NCBI RefSeq assembly: GCF_001293565.1
Contig: NZ_JXMU01000007.1
Coordinates: forward strand, 124,001 to 188,000
Direction: 5' to 3'
DNA from: Ahrensia marina
Lineage (GTDB): Bacteria > Pseudomonadota > Alphaproteobacteria > Rhizobiales > Rhizobiaceae
Length of the DNA: 64,000 nucleotides
The notes beneath the pieces are model-generated. The model was given only the letters and a program-made list of their open reading frames with translations, was not told the origin of the DNA and did not search any database. This document shows positions 16,257-26,647 of this stretch, piece after piece (within the stretch, counting starts at the first letter, position 1; the number at the start of each line of letters is the position of its first letter). The translations under genes were made by a program, and so were the position numbers.

Positions 16257-18236
16257 ATGGTGAACCCGCCTAAGCAAACAATCGGAGTTTGTTATTACCC
16301 AGAGCATTGGCCGGAAAGCCGCTGGGACGAAGACGCGCGCCTTATGGTTGCAGCGGGCATCACTCATGTGCGTATTGGTGAATTTGCTTGGAGCAAGTTA
16401 GAGCCAAATCCCGGTGAATATAGGTTCGACTGGCTGGATGCCAGCTTTGAGGTATTGCACCGTCATGGCCTTAAAGTCGTTCTTGGTACGCCAACGGCAA
16501 CGCCGCCCAAATGGTTGGTTGACCAGATGCCTGACATGTTGGCGGTTGATGAAAACGGGCACGTGCGTGGGTTTGGCTCCCGCCGTCATTATTGTTTCTC
16601 GCATGAGGACTATCGCAAAGAGTGCGCGCGCATTACAACGCAGTTCGCAAAAAGATATGGAAACCACCCTGCGCTGATCGCTTGGCAGACCGATAATGAA
16701 TATGGCTGCCATGATACGGTTATCAGTTTTTCTGAGGCCGCTCTGAAAGGTTTTAGAAATTGGCTAGCACAAAAATACCAGTCACCTGATGCGATGAACC
16801 GCGCTTGGGGGAATGTGTTCTGGTCTATGGAGTACCGCAGCTTTGATGAAGTTGAGTTGCCAAATCTGACCGTAACGGAAGCCAACCCGTCCCATTTGAT
16901 GGATTTCAGGCGCTATTCATCCGATCAGGTGAAATCATTCAACAAGCTGCAAACAGACATCATCCGCAAATATTCCAGTGCGCCTATCGGCCACAATTTT
17001 ATGGGGTCTTACACGGATTTCGATCACTATGCTGTCAGTGAAGATCTGGATATCGCCACGTGGGACAGCTATCCGATCGGCTTTCTTGACCGCGACAGCT
17101 CCGATGATGAAAATAAAGCACGCTATCTGGGTGTCGGAGACCCTGATTTGCAGGCGTTTCATCATGATCTTTACCGCGCCTGCGGGCAGCAGCGAAATGG
17201 CGCAGCCGACGGCCGCTGGTGGGTGATGGAACAACAACCCGGTCCGGTAAACTGGGCACCATATAATCCTGCGCCATATCCGGGCGCGGTAGAGCTTTGG
17301 GCTTGGGAGGCGTTTTCTGCAGGGGCAGAACTTGTCAGTTATTTCCGTTGGCGTCAGCCATCATTTGCGCAAGAGCAAATGCATGAAGCGTTGTTGCTGC
17401 CGAATGGTGAATTTAACGAAGGCTACCATGTTTGTGAAAAGGTCTCCAAGCTTTTAGAAAGCATGGAGGCTAAAGCGCAGGTCGAACGCGCTGACGTTGC
17501 GCTGGTGTTTGATTATGAAAGCCAGTGGGCGTGGGAAATCCAACCGCAGGGCAGGGATTTCTCCTATATCGAACTGATCATGCGCTATTATCGTGCACTG
17601 CGAAGGTACGGCATCAATGCTGATGTTATTCCGGCAACAAAGGAAGCGATCGCGAACCGTAAACTGCTTGTCATGCCCGGTATGTTTAATGTTTCACATG
17701 AATTGGCCGAGGCGCTTGCAAGCAGCAAGGCCACGATTTTAGCCGGTCCGCGTTCAGGCTCTAAGGATGAGAACTTCCAGATCGTTCAGGATCTACCGCC
17801 GGGCGCTTTACGCGAGTTGATGGATATTAAAATTACCCGCGTTGAAAGCCGTCCGCCAACGTCTCCGGTGCCTTTAGAGGATGATTTTGCCTTTGAAGGC
17901 TGGCGTGAGTTTGTCACGGCTGGAGAGGAGGTTTCAGCTTCAATGCGCTCTGAAGACGGCCATGATGGCGTTTTTGAAAATGACCGCATGATTTATTTGG
18001 CAGGCAGACCCAATGCGCCATTGGCTGATCATATCATCAAGACTGCTTTGGAAAAGGCCGGCATTGTCGCCGAAAGACTACATCGGGATATAAGATTGCG
18101 TGACAATAACGGTATCCGCTACATTTTTAATTATGGGCCTGAAACCGTGGATTGCAGTGAGATTATTGGAGGCAGCGAGCTCGAATTTGGTGAAGTCAAA
18201 TTGGTGCCGCGCAGCGTGACAGCTTTTCGATTATAA
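16257..18236 (+). CDS. Beta-galactosidase, GH42
   Basis: Cytoplasmic GH42 enzyme of 659 residues that releases galactose from beta-galactosides. The N-terminal barrel opens GVCYYPEHWPESRWDED and HVRIGEFAWSKLEPNPGEY. The acid/base is E148 in WQTDNEYGC. The predicted nucleophile is E325 in VMEQQPGPVNW, and the family stretch LWAWEAFSAGAELVSYFRWRQ follows. A trimerisation domain and a small beta domain form the C-terminus. ATG at 16257 follows AGGAAAC. It is the last gene of the galactoside run; no hairpin terminator is visible in the 58 bp before tsaB, so some read-through is possible. Confidence 0.94.
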   Translation: MVNPPKQTIGVCYYPEHWPESRWDEDARLMVAAGITHVRIGEFAWSKLEPNPGEYRFDWLDASFEVLHRHGLKVVLGTPTATPPKWLVDQMPDMLAVDENGHVRGFGSRRHYCFSHEDYRKECARITTQFAKRYGNHPALIAWQTDNEYGCHDTVISFSEAALKGFRNWLAQKYQSPDAMNRAWGNVFWSMEYRSFDEVELPNLTVTEANPSHLMDFRRYSSDQVKSFNKLQTDIIRKYSSAPIGHNFMGSYTDFDHYAVSEDLDIATWDSYPIGFLDRDSSDDENKARYLGVGDPDLQAFHHDLYRACGQQRNGAADGRWWVMEQQPGPVNWAPYNPAPYPGAVELWAWEAFSAGAELVSYFRWRQPSFAQEQMHEALLLPNGEFNEGYHVCEKVSKLLESMEAKAQVERADVALVFDYESQWAWEIQPQGRDFSYIELIMRYYRALRRYGINADVIPATKEAIANRKLLVMPGMFNVSHELAEALASSKATILAGPRSGSKDENFQIVQDLPPGALRELMDIKITRVESRPPTSPVPLEDDFAFEGWREFVTAGEEVSASMRSEDGHDGVFENDRMIYLAGRPNAPLADHIIKTALEKAGIVAERLHRDIRLRDNNGIRYIFNYGPETVDCSEIIGGSELEFGEVKLVPRSVTAFRL

Positions 18237-18294
18237 TTTTCAATTAGGCCTTTAAGTCTATTGTTGAGATGGCAAAAGCGTTTTAGTCAGGGAC

Positions 18295-18966
18295 ATGACT
18301 ATTCTTGCCATCGATACCGCTGCAAACTTTTGCGCTGCCTGCCTTTATGATCCGCACAGTCAAAAAGTGCTTGCACAAAAAAGTGAGGATTTGGGCCGGG
18401 GCCATGCCGAGCGTCTTCTATATCTTATTGACGCGTGCTTCACGCATGCGCAGCTTTCGCCGCAGGATTTGACAAGGGTCGCGGTGAGCGTTGGTCCAGG
18501 TTCATTCACCGGTATTCGGGTCGGAGTTGCATCAGCCCGCGGGCTCGCTCTTGCGGTCAAAGTTCCTGTGGTGGGCGTGACAACCTTTAGCGCTATTGCC
18601 GATGAGTATCTTGCTAAAGCTCCTATTGGCGATTTTGCTGTGCTTCTCAAAGGGGGAAGAGGGCAGATATTTGCGCAAAAATTTTCAAAGGCAGGCGATG
18701 AGGATCAGACTCCCTTTATTATTACCGATGCTGGTGATTCTAAAATGTGTGAACCCTTAGAAAATCTGCACTCTTTTATCGGGAATGCCGCAGATGATTT
18801 TGATGAAGCCCGTGCTGTTGCCGGTTTTGATCGGGCCACGGGCAATATACAGACATATGCAAAACTGGGTGCGACGAGCACTCTGCCACCCAAACCACTA
18901 TATTTGCGTTCCGCAGATGCAAAAATAAATGCAAACTTTGCTCTGCCTTATGCAGCGGTGACCTGA
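18295..18966 (+). CDS. tsaB: tRNA N6-threonylcarbamoyladenosine biosynthesis protein TsaB
   Basis: Non-catalytic ASKHA-fold partner of TsaD in making t6A37 on ANN-decoding tRNAs. The N-terminus MTILAIDTAANFCAACLYD, GRGHAERLLYLIDACF and VSVGPGSFTGIRVGVASARGLAL are diagnostic. 223 residues is usual. rimI follows 2 bp later, the conserved rhizobial pair. TsaC, TsaD and TsaE are not in the window. Confidence 0.94.
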   Translation: MTILAIDTAANFCAACLYDPHSQKVLAQKSEDLGRGHAERLLYLIDACFTHAQLSPQDLTRVAVSVGPGSFTGIRVGVASARGLALAVKVPVVGVTTFSAIADEYLAKAPIGDFAVLLKGGRGQIFAQKFSKAGDEDQTPFIITDAGDSKMCEPLENLHSFIGNAADDFDEARAVAGFDRATGNIQTYAKLGATSTLPPKPLYLRSADAKINANFALPYAAVT

Positions 18967-18968
18967 CT

Positions 18969-19463
18969 GTGGTTTGGTCTTTCTGGAACCGCGATATTGA
19001 GCAGCTTGGCGAAGAAACGGTAAGCTACGAGCATGCACAGGCACTGGCAGAAATCCATGCCATGACTTTTGCGCATGCTTGGACAGACGGTGATTTTCTG
19101 GCGCTTCTAAACAATAGAAATGTCAGCGGTCTTTTGTTGCGCGAACCGCTGTCGAGTGGCGGGAGGACAGTAGGCTTTGTTCTGGTTCGTACAGCTGCCG
19201 ATGAGGCTGAAATTCTGACAATTGCCGTGCACCCCAAATGGCAAAACTATGGTGTTGGCCGCAGATTGCTCAATCGTATTATCGAACGTTTACATGCCGA
19301 TAAAATCGCTTCTTTGTTCTTGGAAGTGGATGAAAATAATAAAAGTGCGATCACGCTTTACAAGCGTTTGCATTTTGAGCAGGTGGCAATTCGTGAAAAT
19401 TATTATACTAAGACGGGTGGACGCAAAACCAATGCACTGGTGATGCGACGCGAGAATGTTTGA
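18969..19463 (+). CDS. rimI: Ribosomal-protein-alanine N-acetyltransferase RimI
   Basis: A GNAT-fold acetyltransferase that in the family modifies the N-terminus of ribosomal protein S18. The acetyl-CoA motif A reads ILTIAVHPKWQNYGVGRRLLNRI, followed by LFLEVDENNKSAITLYKRLHFEQVAIRENYY. GTG at 18969 is used, 2 bp after tsaB, giving 164 residues. The RimI call leans on the tsaB-rimI pairing; the exact substrate is inferred. Confidence 0.88.
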   Translation: MVWSFWNRDIEQLGEETVSYEHAQALAEIHAMTFAHAWTDGDFLALLNNRNVSGLLLREPLSSGGRTVGFVLVRTAADEAEILTIAVHPKWQNYGVGRRLLNRIIERLHADKIASLFLEVDENNKSAITLYKRLHFEQVAIRENYYTKTGGRKTNALVMRRENV

Positions 19464-19490
19464 CTTATAGTACAAGCCTACAGGTGCAAC

Positions 19491-19934
19491 GTGTCGGAAA
19501 AATCGGAAACATCACTGGAAAGCATGTTTGCTGATCGTGGCATGCGCATGACCGAGCAGCGCCGCGTTATTGCGCAGGTTATTGAAAATGCCAGCGACCA
19601 CCCTGATGTAGAAGAACTTTATAAGCGTGCATCGGCCATTGATCCGAATATTTCGATTTCGACGGTGTACCGCACGGTGCGCCTGTTTGAGGAATTGCAG
19701 ATCATTGAAAAGCATGAATTCCGTGATGGGCGCGCCCGATATGAGGCTATTCCTGATGAGCATCATGATCATTTAATTGATGTGCGTTCCGGAAAAGTGA
19801 TCGAGTTTAAGAATGACCGCATAGAACAATTGCAGGAAGAAATCGCGCGCGAACTGGGCTATGAACTGGTCGAACACCGGTTGGAACTCTATGCAGTACC
19901 GATTAGCCGCGATGACAAGAGCGATAAAGATTGA
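19491..19934 (+). CDS. Fur-family metal-responsive regulator (Fur/Mur)
   Basis: Ferric uptake regulator family, 147 residues, GTG start. The N-terminal winged helix shows MRMTEQRRVIAQVIENASDHPDVEELYKRA and ISISTVYRTVRLFEEL. The metal-site histidine cluster is EHHDHLIDV. No CxxC zinc site is seen. In Hyphomicrobiales the orthologue at this position (after tsaB-rimI, before plsC-miaB) generally acts as Mur, a manganese-responsive repressor, with iron handled by RirA and Irr. Mur is therefore more likely than classical Fur, though sequence alone does not prove it. The stop overlaps the plsC start. Confidence 0.9.
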   Translation: MSEKSETSLESMFADRGMRMTEQRRVIAQVIENASDHPDVEELYKRASAIDPNISISTVYRTVRLFEELQIIEKHEFRDGRARYEAIPDEHHDHLIDVRSGKVIEFKNDRIEQLQEEIARELGYELVEHRLELYAVPISRDDKSDKD

Positions 19935-20716
19935 TGTTCTTTCTTCGCTTTGCACTGGTCGCGATAGCAGCATTGCTGGTGACAATGGTTTTATTGCCTG
20001 CACATTTTGTCACCCGTTGGTTGAAGCACCCGATTCGCAAACAGATTGAAGTATGCTGGCACCGTGCAATCTGTAAAATACTAGGTGTCAAGGTCGAGGT
20101 GCGCGGTACGATGGTGCAGCCCTCTGGTCACGGCGTTCTTATCGCTGCTAACCATATATCCTGGCTTGATATTATCGTCCTTGGCTCTGTCGCTCCGATA
20201 TCTTTTGTTGCAAAAAACGAAATCAAGGACTGGGCTCTTTTTGGCTCGCTGGCAAAGTGGCAGGAAAGTGTGTTTATCGACCGTTCTGCAAGGCTCGGTG
20301 TCAAAGCGCAGGCAGATATCATTAATCAGCGCTTGTTGGCCGGAGACAATATCGTTCTTTTTCCTGAAGGAACCACATCTGACGGTAATTTTATCTACCC
20401 GTTCAAATCATCGCTGTTTGGAGCACTTGGCGTTGGAAATGCGGCAATTAGCTCCCCAATTCAACCTGTATCGATCGTCTACAATAAGCTTTGCGGCTTG
20501 CCGATGGGACGTTTTAAGCGGCCTTTGGCCGCTTGGCCGGGTGACATCGAAATTGGGCCACATTTATTAGGTGTTATCAGCGAGCCGCATTTGGGCGTTG
20601 TTGTTTCTTTTGGAGAGCCGGTTGCACAAAGCGAAGCTATGAACCGGAAAGAAATTACAATGATTGTCCAGACACGTGTTGCAGAAATGACATCACGCGC
20701 CCTGCGCGGCAGATAG
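19934..20716 (+). CDS. plsC: 1-acyl-sn-glycerol-3-phosphate acyltransferase
   Basis: Membrane enzyme acylating lysophosphatidic acid to phosphatidic acid. An N-terminal membrane segment ([23 protein letters not shown]) is followed by the catalytic HX4D motif in [10 protein letters not shown] and the substrate motif [21 protein letters not shown]. 260 residues. ATG at 19934 overlaps the regulator stop (TGATG), which implies coupling. A role as a lyso-ornithine-lipid acyltransferase (OlsA-like) is the main alternative within this family. Confidence 0.88.
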   Translation: MFFLRFALVAIAALLVTMVLLPAHFVTRWLKHPIRKQIEVCWHRAICKILGVKVEVRGTMVQPSGHGVLIAANHISWLDIIVLGSVAPISFVAKNEIKDWALFGSLAKWQESVFIDRSARLGVKAQADIINQRLLAGDNIVLFPEGTTSDGNFIYPFKSSLFGALGVGNAAISSPIQPVSIVYNKLCGLPMGRFKRPLAAWPGDIEIGPHLLGVISEPHLGVVVSFGEPVAQSEAMNRKEITMIVQTRVAEMTSRALRGR

Positions 20717-20757
20717 CCCACTTCTCAAGACCTTCAAAAGCGACTAAAAGCCGATTT

Positions 20758-22164
20758 ATGAGCGCACCGATTATTGAAAAAACACCATCTGCTGACAGCC
20801 AAACAGGCACGAAAAAAGTTTTCGTGAAGACCTATGGCTGCCAGATGAATGTCTATGACAGCCAACGCATGGCAGATGCATTGGCAAAAGACGGCTATGT
20901 CGAAACTTCCAGCATGGATGATGCCGACATGGTTCTTCTGAATACCTGCCATATCCGCGAAAAGGCGGCAGAAAAAGTGTATTCAGAAATAGGCCGGATT
21001 CGCATGGTGCGTGAAGAAAAGCGCGCTGAAGGCGGCGATCTGATGATCGGTGTCGCAGGTTGTGTTGCGCAAGCCGAAGGAAACGAAATCATCAAGCGGG
21101 CACCGGCTGTAGATTTTGTGATTGGCCCGACAACTTATCACCGTCTGGGCGAAGTGGTTTCAAAGGCCAAAACCGGCAAAAAGGTCGTTGAGACCGAATA
21201 TGCCGTCGAAGACAAATTTGAACATTTACCCGCACCTGCCAAGAAGGTCATGTCCGGTCGCGGTGTGACATCCTTTCTGACTGTTCAGGAAGGCTGCGAT
21301 AAGTTCTGTACTTTCTGTGTCGTGCCATACACACGCGGATCAGAGGTTTCACGCCCTGTGTCGCAAATTATGGATGAGGCAAGGCGTCTTGTTGATGCAG
21401 GGGTGCGAGAGATCACTTTGCTTGGCCAGAATGTGAACGCATGGCATGGTGTAGGCAGTGATGATCGTGAATGGGGCTTGGGCGAACTTCTTCACAAGCT
21501 TGCTGAAGTCGACGGGTTAAAACGCCTCCGCTATGTCACAAGCCACCCACGCGATATGGATGATGCATTGATTGAAGCCCATCGCGATCTGCCGGTATTG
21601 ATGCCTTACCTGCATTTACCTGTGCAGTCGGGGTCTGACAGAATTTTAAAGGCGATGAACCGCAAGCATACCGGTGATGATTACCGCCATCTCATCGACC
21701 GTATCCGCACTGCACGCCCTGATATTGCACTTTCAGGTGACTTTATTGTTGGTTTTCCTGGTGAAACAGATCAGGATTTTGAGGACACGATGCAGATCGT
21801 GCGCGATGTTACGCATGCCGCAGCATATTCATTTAAATATTCAACGCGTCCCGGAACGCCGGGAGCCGAAATGCCCAATCAGGTGCCTGAAGATGTGAAG
21901 TCAGCGCGGTTGCAGCGTCTTCAGGCGTTGTTGACCCAGCAACAGAAAGACTTCATGCAAAGCCTTGTTGGTAAACATATGGACGTGCTGATTGAAAAAC
22001 CGGGCCGCGAAGCCGGTCAGATCGTTGGACGCTCTCCATGGCTTCAGCCTGTTATTTGTCATGAAAATGTTGGGCAAGTGGGCGATATAGTGAATGTAAA
22101 AATCAGCCAAGTGATGGTCAACTCCTTGGTTTCTGATGAAATCGCTACTAAGTTGGGGCAGTAA
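20758..22164 (+). CDS. miaB: tRNA-2-methylthio-N6-dimethylallyladenosine synthase MiaB
   Basis: Radical-SAM methylthiotransferase acting on i6A37 of tRNA. The N-terminal cluster domain begins [19 protein letters not shown] with cysteines at CQMN, NTCHIR and GCVAQ. The radical-SAM Cx3Cx2C is CDKFCTFC, followed by [13 protein letters not shown] and [11 protein letters not shown]-terminal TRAM domain ends at 468 residues. It lies upstream of phoH-ybeY, as across Proteobacteria. Confidence 0.97.
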   Translation: MSAPIIEKTPSADSQTGTKKVFVKTYGCQMNVYDSQRMADALAKDGYVETSSMDDADMVLLNTCHIREKAAEKVYSEIGRIRMVREEKRAEGGDLMIGVAGCVAQAEGNEIIKRAPAVDFVIGPTTYHRLGEVVSKAKTGKKVVETEYAVEDKFEHLPAPAKKVMSGRGVTSFLTVQEGCDKFCTFCVVPYTRGSEVSRPVSQIMDEARRLVDAGVREITLLGQNVNAWHGVGSDDREWGLGELLHKLAEVDGLKRLRYVTSHPRDMDDALIEAHRDLPVLMPYLHLPVQSGSDRILKAMNRKHTGDDYRHLIDRIRTARPDIALSGDFIVGFPGETDQDFEDTMQIVRDVTHAAAYSFKYSTRPGTPGAEMPNQVPEDVKSARLQRLQALLTQQQKDFMQSLVGKHMDVLIEKPGREAGQIVGRSPWLQPVICHENVGQVGDIVNVKISQVMVNSLVSDEIATKLGQ

Positions 22165-22184
22165 CCGGAAAATAGGAAACGCGT

Positions 22185-23267
22185 TTGACAACTAAATCAA
22201 ATGTAAAGTCTGCAGCTGATGCTGGTCCGCAAGAGGCAAGCATCGTCCTTACCTTCGACAATAACAGCCATGCCCGTGCTCTTTTTGGCCAGTTTGAGCA
22301 AAATCTCACACTGATCGAAAACCGTTTAGGGCTTGATGTGCGTTCGCGCGGCAATCAGGTCTCGATCAAAGGCGATCCCACTGCGGCAGAGCAGGCGCGC
22401 CGTGCGCTTGATTTTCTTTATGAGCAATTGCAAAAAACGGGTAAGGATCCTGAACCGGCCGATGTTCAGGGCGCCATGCGAATGGCAATTGCGGCAGATG
22501 ATCAGCTTGAATTGCCGACAATGGACGGCAAAGACAAGATCGCTGCAGCACAAATCGCAACGCGCAAAAAAACTATTTTTGCAAGAACGCCGAACCAGGA
22601 CAAATATATGCGCGCGCTTGACCGCTGCGAGCTTGTGTTTGGTGTCGGACCGGCCGGAACCGGTAAGACTTATCTGGCTGTTGCACATGCGGCGATGCTG
22701 CTTGAACGCGGCCATGTTGAGCGGATTATTTTGTCGCGGCCTGCAGTCGAGGCCGGCGAACGGTTAGGCTTTTTGCCCGGCGACATGAAAGAGAAAGTCG
22801 ACCCCTATTTGCGTCCGTTATACGATGCGCTCTATGACATGATGCCCGGCGAGCAGGTCGAACGTGCTCTGACCGCCGGTATCATCGAAATTGCGCCCTT
22901 GGCATTTATGCGTGGCCGCACATTATCAAATGCCGCTGTTATTTTGGATGAAGCCCAGAACACAACGTCCATGCAGATGAAGATGTTTCTGACCAGGCTT
23001 GGCGAAAATGGCCGCATGATTGTGACCGGCGATCCGAGCCAGGTCGACCTGCCGCGCGGCGAGAAGTCCGGTTTGGTTGAGGCATTGCAGGTTCTTGACG
23101 GGGTTGAGGGCATTGCAAAAGTCCGCTTCAAGGATGTTGATGTCGTACGCCATCCACTGGTTGCGAAAATTGTAACAGCATATGATTCGGCGCACGGTGC
23201 CTATGAGGCGGCTGGCCGTGGCACATATCCGCGCCGCCGCGATAAAGAAAGCAGCGATGCCGGTTGA
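22185..23267 (+). CDS. phoH: PhoH-like ATPase
   Basis: A P-loop ATPase associated with RNA metabolism, 360 residues. A KH-like N-terminal region ([27 protein letters not shown]) precedes the PhoH domain with Walker [32 protein letters not shown] and Walker [21 protein letters not shown]. The start is TTG at 22185, with AGGAAAC just upstream. Its 3' end overlaps the ybeY start by 11 bp, a conserved coupling with the rRNA-processing endonuclease. Confidence 0.95.
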   Translation: MTTKSNVKSAADAGPQEASIVLTFDNNSHARALFGQFEQNLTLIENRLGLDVRSRGNQVSIKGDPTAAEQARRALDFLYEQLQKTGKDPEPADVQGAMRMAIAADDQLELPTMDGKDKIAAAQIATRKKTIFARTPNQDKYMRALDRCELVFGVGPAGTGKTYLAVAHAAMLLERGHVERIILSRPAVEAGERLGFLPGDMKEKVDPYLRPLYDALYDMMPGEQVERALTAGIIEIAPLAFMRGRTLSNAAVILDEAQNTTSMQMKMFLTRLGENGRMIVTGDPSQVDLPRGEKSGLVEALQVLDGVEGIAKVRFKDVDVVRHPLVAKIVTAYDSAHGAYEAAGRGTYPRRRDKESSDAG

Positions 23268-23736
23268 AATTGACATTGCCGAGAATGCTGGTGAATGGCC
23301 TGATCTTGAAGAACTTGCGCAGCGTGCTGTCGCGCATGTTTTTGCCGCGCTTGAAATGACGCAGGTGGAAAGCGAGTTAAGTCTTGTTCTCACTGATGAC
23401 GCTGAGATCCAAAAATTAAACGCAAGTTGGCGCAAAAAGGACAAGCCAACAAATGTGCTGTCTTTTCCGGCATTTGAAATTGCTGTAGGGCAAAAACCTG
23501 GTCCAATGCTTGGCGATATTATACTTGCCTATGAAACGGTGAAGCGGGAAGCTGGAGAAGAATCAAAGTCGTTTGAAGATCACACAAGCCATTTGATTGT
23601 GCATGGACTATTACATCTTTTAGGCTATGACCATGAAAACGACACTGACGCAGAACAAATGGAAGGTTTAGAGACAATTATTCTCGGCAAAATGGGTATT
23701 CGTGACCCTTATGCATTGGATGAAATTGCTAGTTGA
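23257..23736 (+). CDS. ybeY: Endoribonuclease YbeY
   Basis: Metal-dependent endoribonuclease for 16S rRNA 3'-end maturation and ribosome quality control. The catalytic zinc motif H-x3-H-x5-H is in [21 protein letters not shown], preceded by [12 protein letters not shown] at 23257 lies within the last codons of phoH and gives 159 residues, the normal length; a longer in-frame reading from 23182 would add an unrelated N-terminus. corC follows without a gap. Confidence 0.95.
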   Translation: MPVEIDIAENAGEWPDLEELAQRAVAHVFAALEMTQVESELSLVLTDDAEIQKLNASWRKKDKPTNVLSFPAFEIAVGQKPGPMLGDIILAYETVKREAGEESKSFEDHTSHLIVHGLLHLLGYDHENDTDAEQMEGLETIILGKMGIRDPYALDEIAS

Positions 23737-24861
23737 ATGCTGATGAAACAACCTGAGAGCGGCGGCAGTACCGCAAAAGACAAAGAACAGAGCACAGCAC
23801 TAGTTGTTGTTGATCAGCCGGAAGATAAATCTGAAACGCGCGGGCAGCCCGGTTTTCTGCAGCGTCTTGTTTATCTTTTCCGCCCCCAATCGGGGTCTGT
23901 ACGCGAAAGCTTGCATGAAGCGCTCAATGCGCAAAGTGAAAGCGACGAAACAATTTCTCTCGATGAGCGCGCAATGCTTAGCAATATTTTGCGTTTGCAA
24001 GGTATGCGGGTCGACGACGTTATGGTACCGCGCGCCGATGTCGAATCGTGTGAAATTAAAACCACTTTGGGTGAGCTGTTAAAAGTTTTTAAAACGTCCG
24101 GCCATAGCCGTATGCCGGTTTTTGCTGAAACGCTGGATGACCCGCGTGGCATGGTTCATATCCGCGATGTCGTGTCACATTTGATCACAACAGCGGAGAA
24201 AAAACCGCGCCGCCGCCGTAAAACCACCGCCGCAAATGCGACTAAACCTGCAAAAAATGATGCGGCTTTGGCGGCCATCGCTGATATTGATTTGGGCCGT
24301 GTAGATCTGAGCAAGACCATTGAAGACCTGAAACTGACGCGTGACGTTTTATTCGTACCGCGATCCATGCTTGCATCCGACCTTATGGGCCGCATGCAAA
24401 CCCAGCGCATTCAAATGGCGCTCGTTATCGATGAATATGGGGGAACCGACGGTCTTGTGTCCCTTGAAGATATTGTTGAGATCGTCGTCGGCGATATTGA
24501 AGACGAGCATGATGACGTGGACGTTTTGATTGAGACCGTCTCAGAAGGCGTTTACATTGTTGATGCGCGCTTTGAATTGGAAGAAGCGTCTGCACTTTTG
24601 GGCAAGGAGTTCCTTACCAAAGCAAAAGAAGAAGATGAGGATGTCGATACGATCGGAGGTCTTATTTTCTCGATTTTAGGCCATGTTCCTGTGCGCGGAG
24701 AGGTTATTCCTTCTTTTTGCGGTTATGAACTTGAGGTTCTGGACGCTGATCCGCGGCGTATTCGCCGAGTGAAAATCTCCATTTCCAGACAATTGGCACG
24801 CAAACGCCACTCGCGCCGCGAAGCCAATACGGCAACCGAGGAAAGCGTTCTCACAGAGTAG
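23737..24861 (+). CDS. CorC/HlyC-family CBS-domain protein
   Basis: Soluble CBS-pair protein of the CorC/TlyC family, linked to magnesium/cobalt efflux and, in older annotation, called haemolysin. Residues about 80-230 form two CBS domains (MRVDDVMVPRADVESCEI; LFVPRSMLASDLMGRMQTQRIQMALVIDEYGGTDGLVSLEDIVE), split by a basic insertion rich in Arg/Lys and Ala. The C-terminal CorC_HlyC domain has DEDVDTIGGLIFSILGHVPVRGE. 374 residues. ATG at 23737 directly follows the ybeY stop; an ATG two codons later is an alternative. Its biochemical role in this lineage is not established. Confidence 0.88.
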   Translation: MLMKQPESGGSTAKDKEQSTALVVVDQPEDKSETRGQPGFLQRLVYLFRPQSGSVRESLHEALNAQSESDETISLDERAMLSNILRLQGMRVDDVMVPRADVESCEIKTTLGELLKVFKTSGHSRMPVFAETLDDPRGMVHIRDVVSHLITTAEKKPRRRRKTTAANATKPAKNDAALAAIADIDLGRVDLSKTIEDLKLTRDVLFVPRSMLASDLMGRMQTQRIQMALVIDEYGGTDGLVSLEDIVEIVVGDIEDEHDDVDVLIETVSEGVYIVDARFELEEASALLGKEFLTKAKEEDEDVDTIGGLIFSILGHVPVRGEVIPSFCGYELEVLDADPRRIRRVKISISRQLARKRHSRREANTATEESVLTE

Positions 24862-24924
24862 GCTTCTGTGTTCGCACAAGCTTGAAAACCCTGCTAATCC
24901 TAATGCTTATGTGATTCGAATGAG

Positions 24925-26517
24925 GTGGGTGTGCAGCGTCTTTCACAAAAAATATTGCTGCTTTCAGGCTGGAAGCGAGCATTGGCCTCGATTAGTGCTG
25001 GCGCGCTGACGGCGTTGGCATTAGCGCCATTTCATTTCTTCTTCATAGGCTTTTTGACCTTCCCTGTGCTGATCTGGCTGCTGGACGGTGCTGTTGGCCG
25101 CATTGATGGGGGCCGTCTAACACGTCACCTTCCCGCTTTTTGGACGGGTTGGTTTTTTGGGTTCGGATATTTCGTTGCAGGCCTATGGTGGGTTGCAAAC
25201 GCTTTGTTGGTCGAAGCGCCGGAATTTGCTTGGGCGATTCCGCTTGCTGTTCTTGGACTTCCCGCACTGCTTGCCGTTTTTTACGGGATAGCCACAGTTC
25301 TAGCGCGGGCTCTTTGGTCGTCGGGTATCGCAAGGATATTTGTACTGGCCGCCGCGTTCGGCGTTGCCGAGTGGCTGCGAACATTTGTGTTTACCGGATT
25401 TCCGTGGAATGCGCTGTCGAACACCATACAGCCTTCACCGCTGATGATGCAGAGTTCTGCCTTTATCGGCGCTGATGCGATGAATGTTTTGGCTGTTATT
25501 TGCTTTGCGCTTCCAGCCGCATTCTTTGTTAAAGGCCGGCAAAAGGCATGGGCGCTATTGTGCTTCCTGATATTTTTCGGCGGGCATTTAGGCGCAGGTG
25601 TATGGCGGTTGAACTTTAGCGCCGAGCCGGAAGCCGAAGGCAGTATTATACGCATTGTCCAACCGGATGTTGACCAGTCGAAAAAGCTAGAGCCCGGCGA
25701 CGGCCAAGAAGTTTTTGCGGATCTCCTTGCGCTTTCAGCAGAGCCGGTCGCTAATGCAAGCCTCGCGCGCCCGCGTTACATTATTTGGCCAGAAACCTCT
25801 GTTCCCTTCATTTTAACGCGTGAGCCTCAAGCAGTCGCTGCCATTGCTGATACACTGAAGATCGGACAAAGTCTTATTGCCGGTGTTGTGCGTGAAGAAA
25901 TTGAAGAAGAAAGTGGCGCTGAAACGCGTCGTTATTACAATTCGATGCTGCTCATTAATGATGAAGGTATTATCACGAGCGCAGCGGATAAAACCCATTT
26001 GGTGCCGTTCGGAGAATATCTACCTTTTTCCGAGCAATTAAAGCAATGGGGCTTTAAAGCTGTCGCAGCGGCTGATCGGGGCTATGTTGCCGGTGCACAG
26101 CGGCGAAGTCTGCCATTATCCGCCGGGCTGACTGCTATTCCGTTGATTTGCTATGAGGTGATATTTGGCGGCGAAGTAAAGCGTTTGGAGCAGACGGACG
26201 GCTTGATGATCAATGTAACCAATGATGCTTGGTATGGAAATACGCCAGGCCCTTACCAACATTTCCACCAAAGCCAGCTACGTTCCGTTGAAACGGGATT
26301 GCCGATGGTGAGAGCCGCCAATAATGGCGTTTCCGGCTTAATTGATGCGAAGGGCCGTGTAATTGAAAAACTGGGTTATGGTCAAAAAGGTGCCGTTGAC
26401 GCTGAATTGCCTGGCAAGATAGCAACGCCGCTTGGCAAGAAATTTCAGCAACAGATATTTTGGTTGTTTATTGTTGTTTTTACAACTATAGGTTTAGTTG
26501 CGCGGGCAAAAGATTAG
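24925..26517 (+). CDS. lnt: Apolipoprotein N-acyltransferase
   Basis: Integral membrane enzyme that adds the third acyl chain to lipoproteins. About six N-terminal membrane spans are followed by a periplasmic nitrilase-fold domain. The Glu-Lys-Cys triad is visible in WPETSVPF, ADKTHLVPFGEYLPF and ICYEVIFGG. 530 residues is usual. The start is GTG at 24925; a second GTG at 24931 is also possible. The Sinorhizobium homologue was first described as the acid-tolerance gene actA, and the regulator gene next door here has a counterpart there. Confidence 0.95.
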   Translation: MGVQRLSQKILLLSGWKRALASISAGALTALALAPFHFFFIGFLTFPVLIWLLDGAVGRIDGGRLTRHLPAFWTGWFFGFGYFVAGLWWVANALLVEAPEFAWAIPLAVLGLPALLAVFYGIATVLARALWSSGIARIFVLAAAFGVAEWLRTFVFTGFPWNALSNTIQPSPLMMQSSAFIGADAMNVLAVICFALPAAFFVKGRQKAWALLCFLIFFGGHLGAGVWRLNFSAEPEAEGSIIRIVQPDVDQSKKLEPGDGQEVFADLLALSAEPVANASLARPRYIIWPETSVPFILTREPQAVAAIADTLKIGQSLIAGVVREEIEEESGAETRRYYNSMLLINDEGIITSAADKTHLVPFGEYLPFSEQLKQWGFKAVAAADRGYVAGAQRRSLPLSAGLTAIPLICYEVIFGGEVKRLEQTDGLMINVTNDAWYGNTPGPYQHFHQSQLRSVETGLPMVRAANNGVSGLIDAKGRVIEKLGYGQKGAVDAELPGKIATPLGKKFQQQIFWLFIVVFTTIGLVARAKD

Positions 26518-26647
26518 ATGACGGCTCAGAAATATCTTTTCAGTTGTTTGACAATCTTGAATAATAAGGTGGAAACTGCTCGCACATGCTTTTGCCAGAC
26601 ACCAACTTCCGGTGGAATGATGTTGCCTGAGTAGACCAAGGACAATT

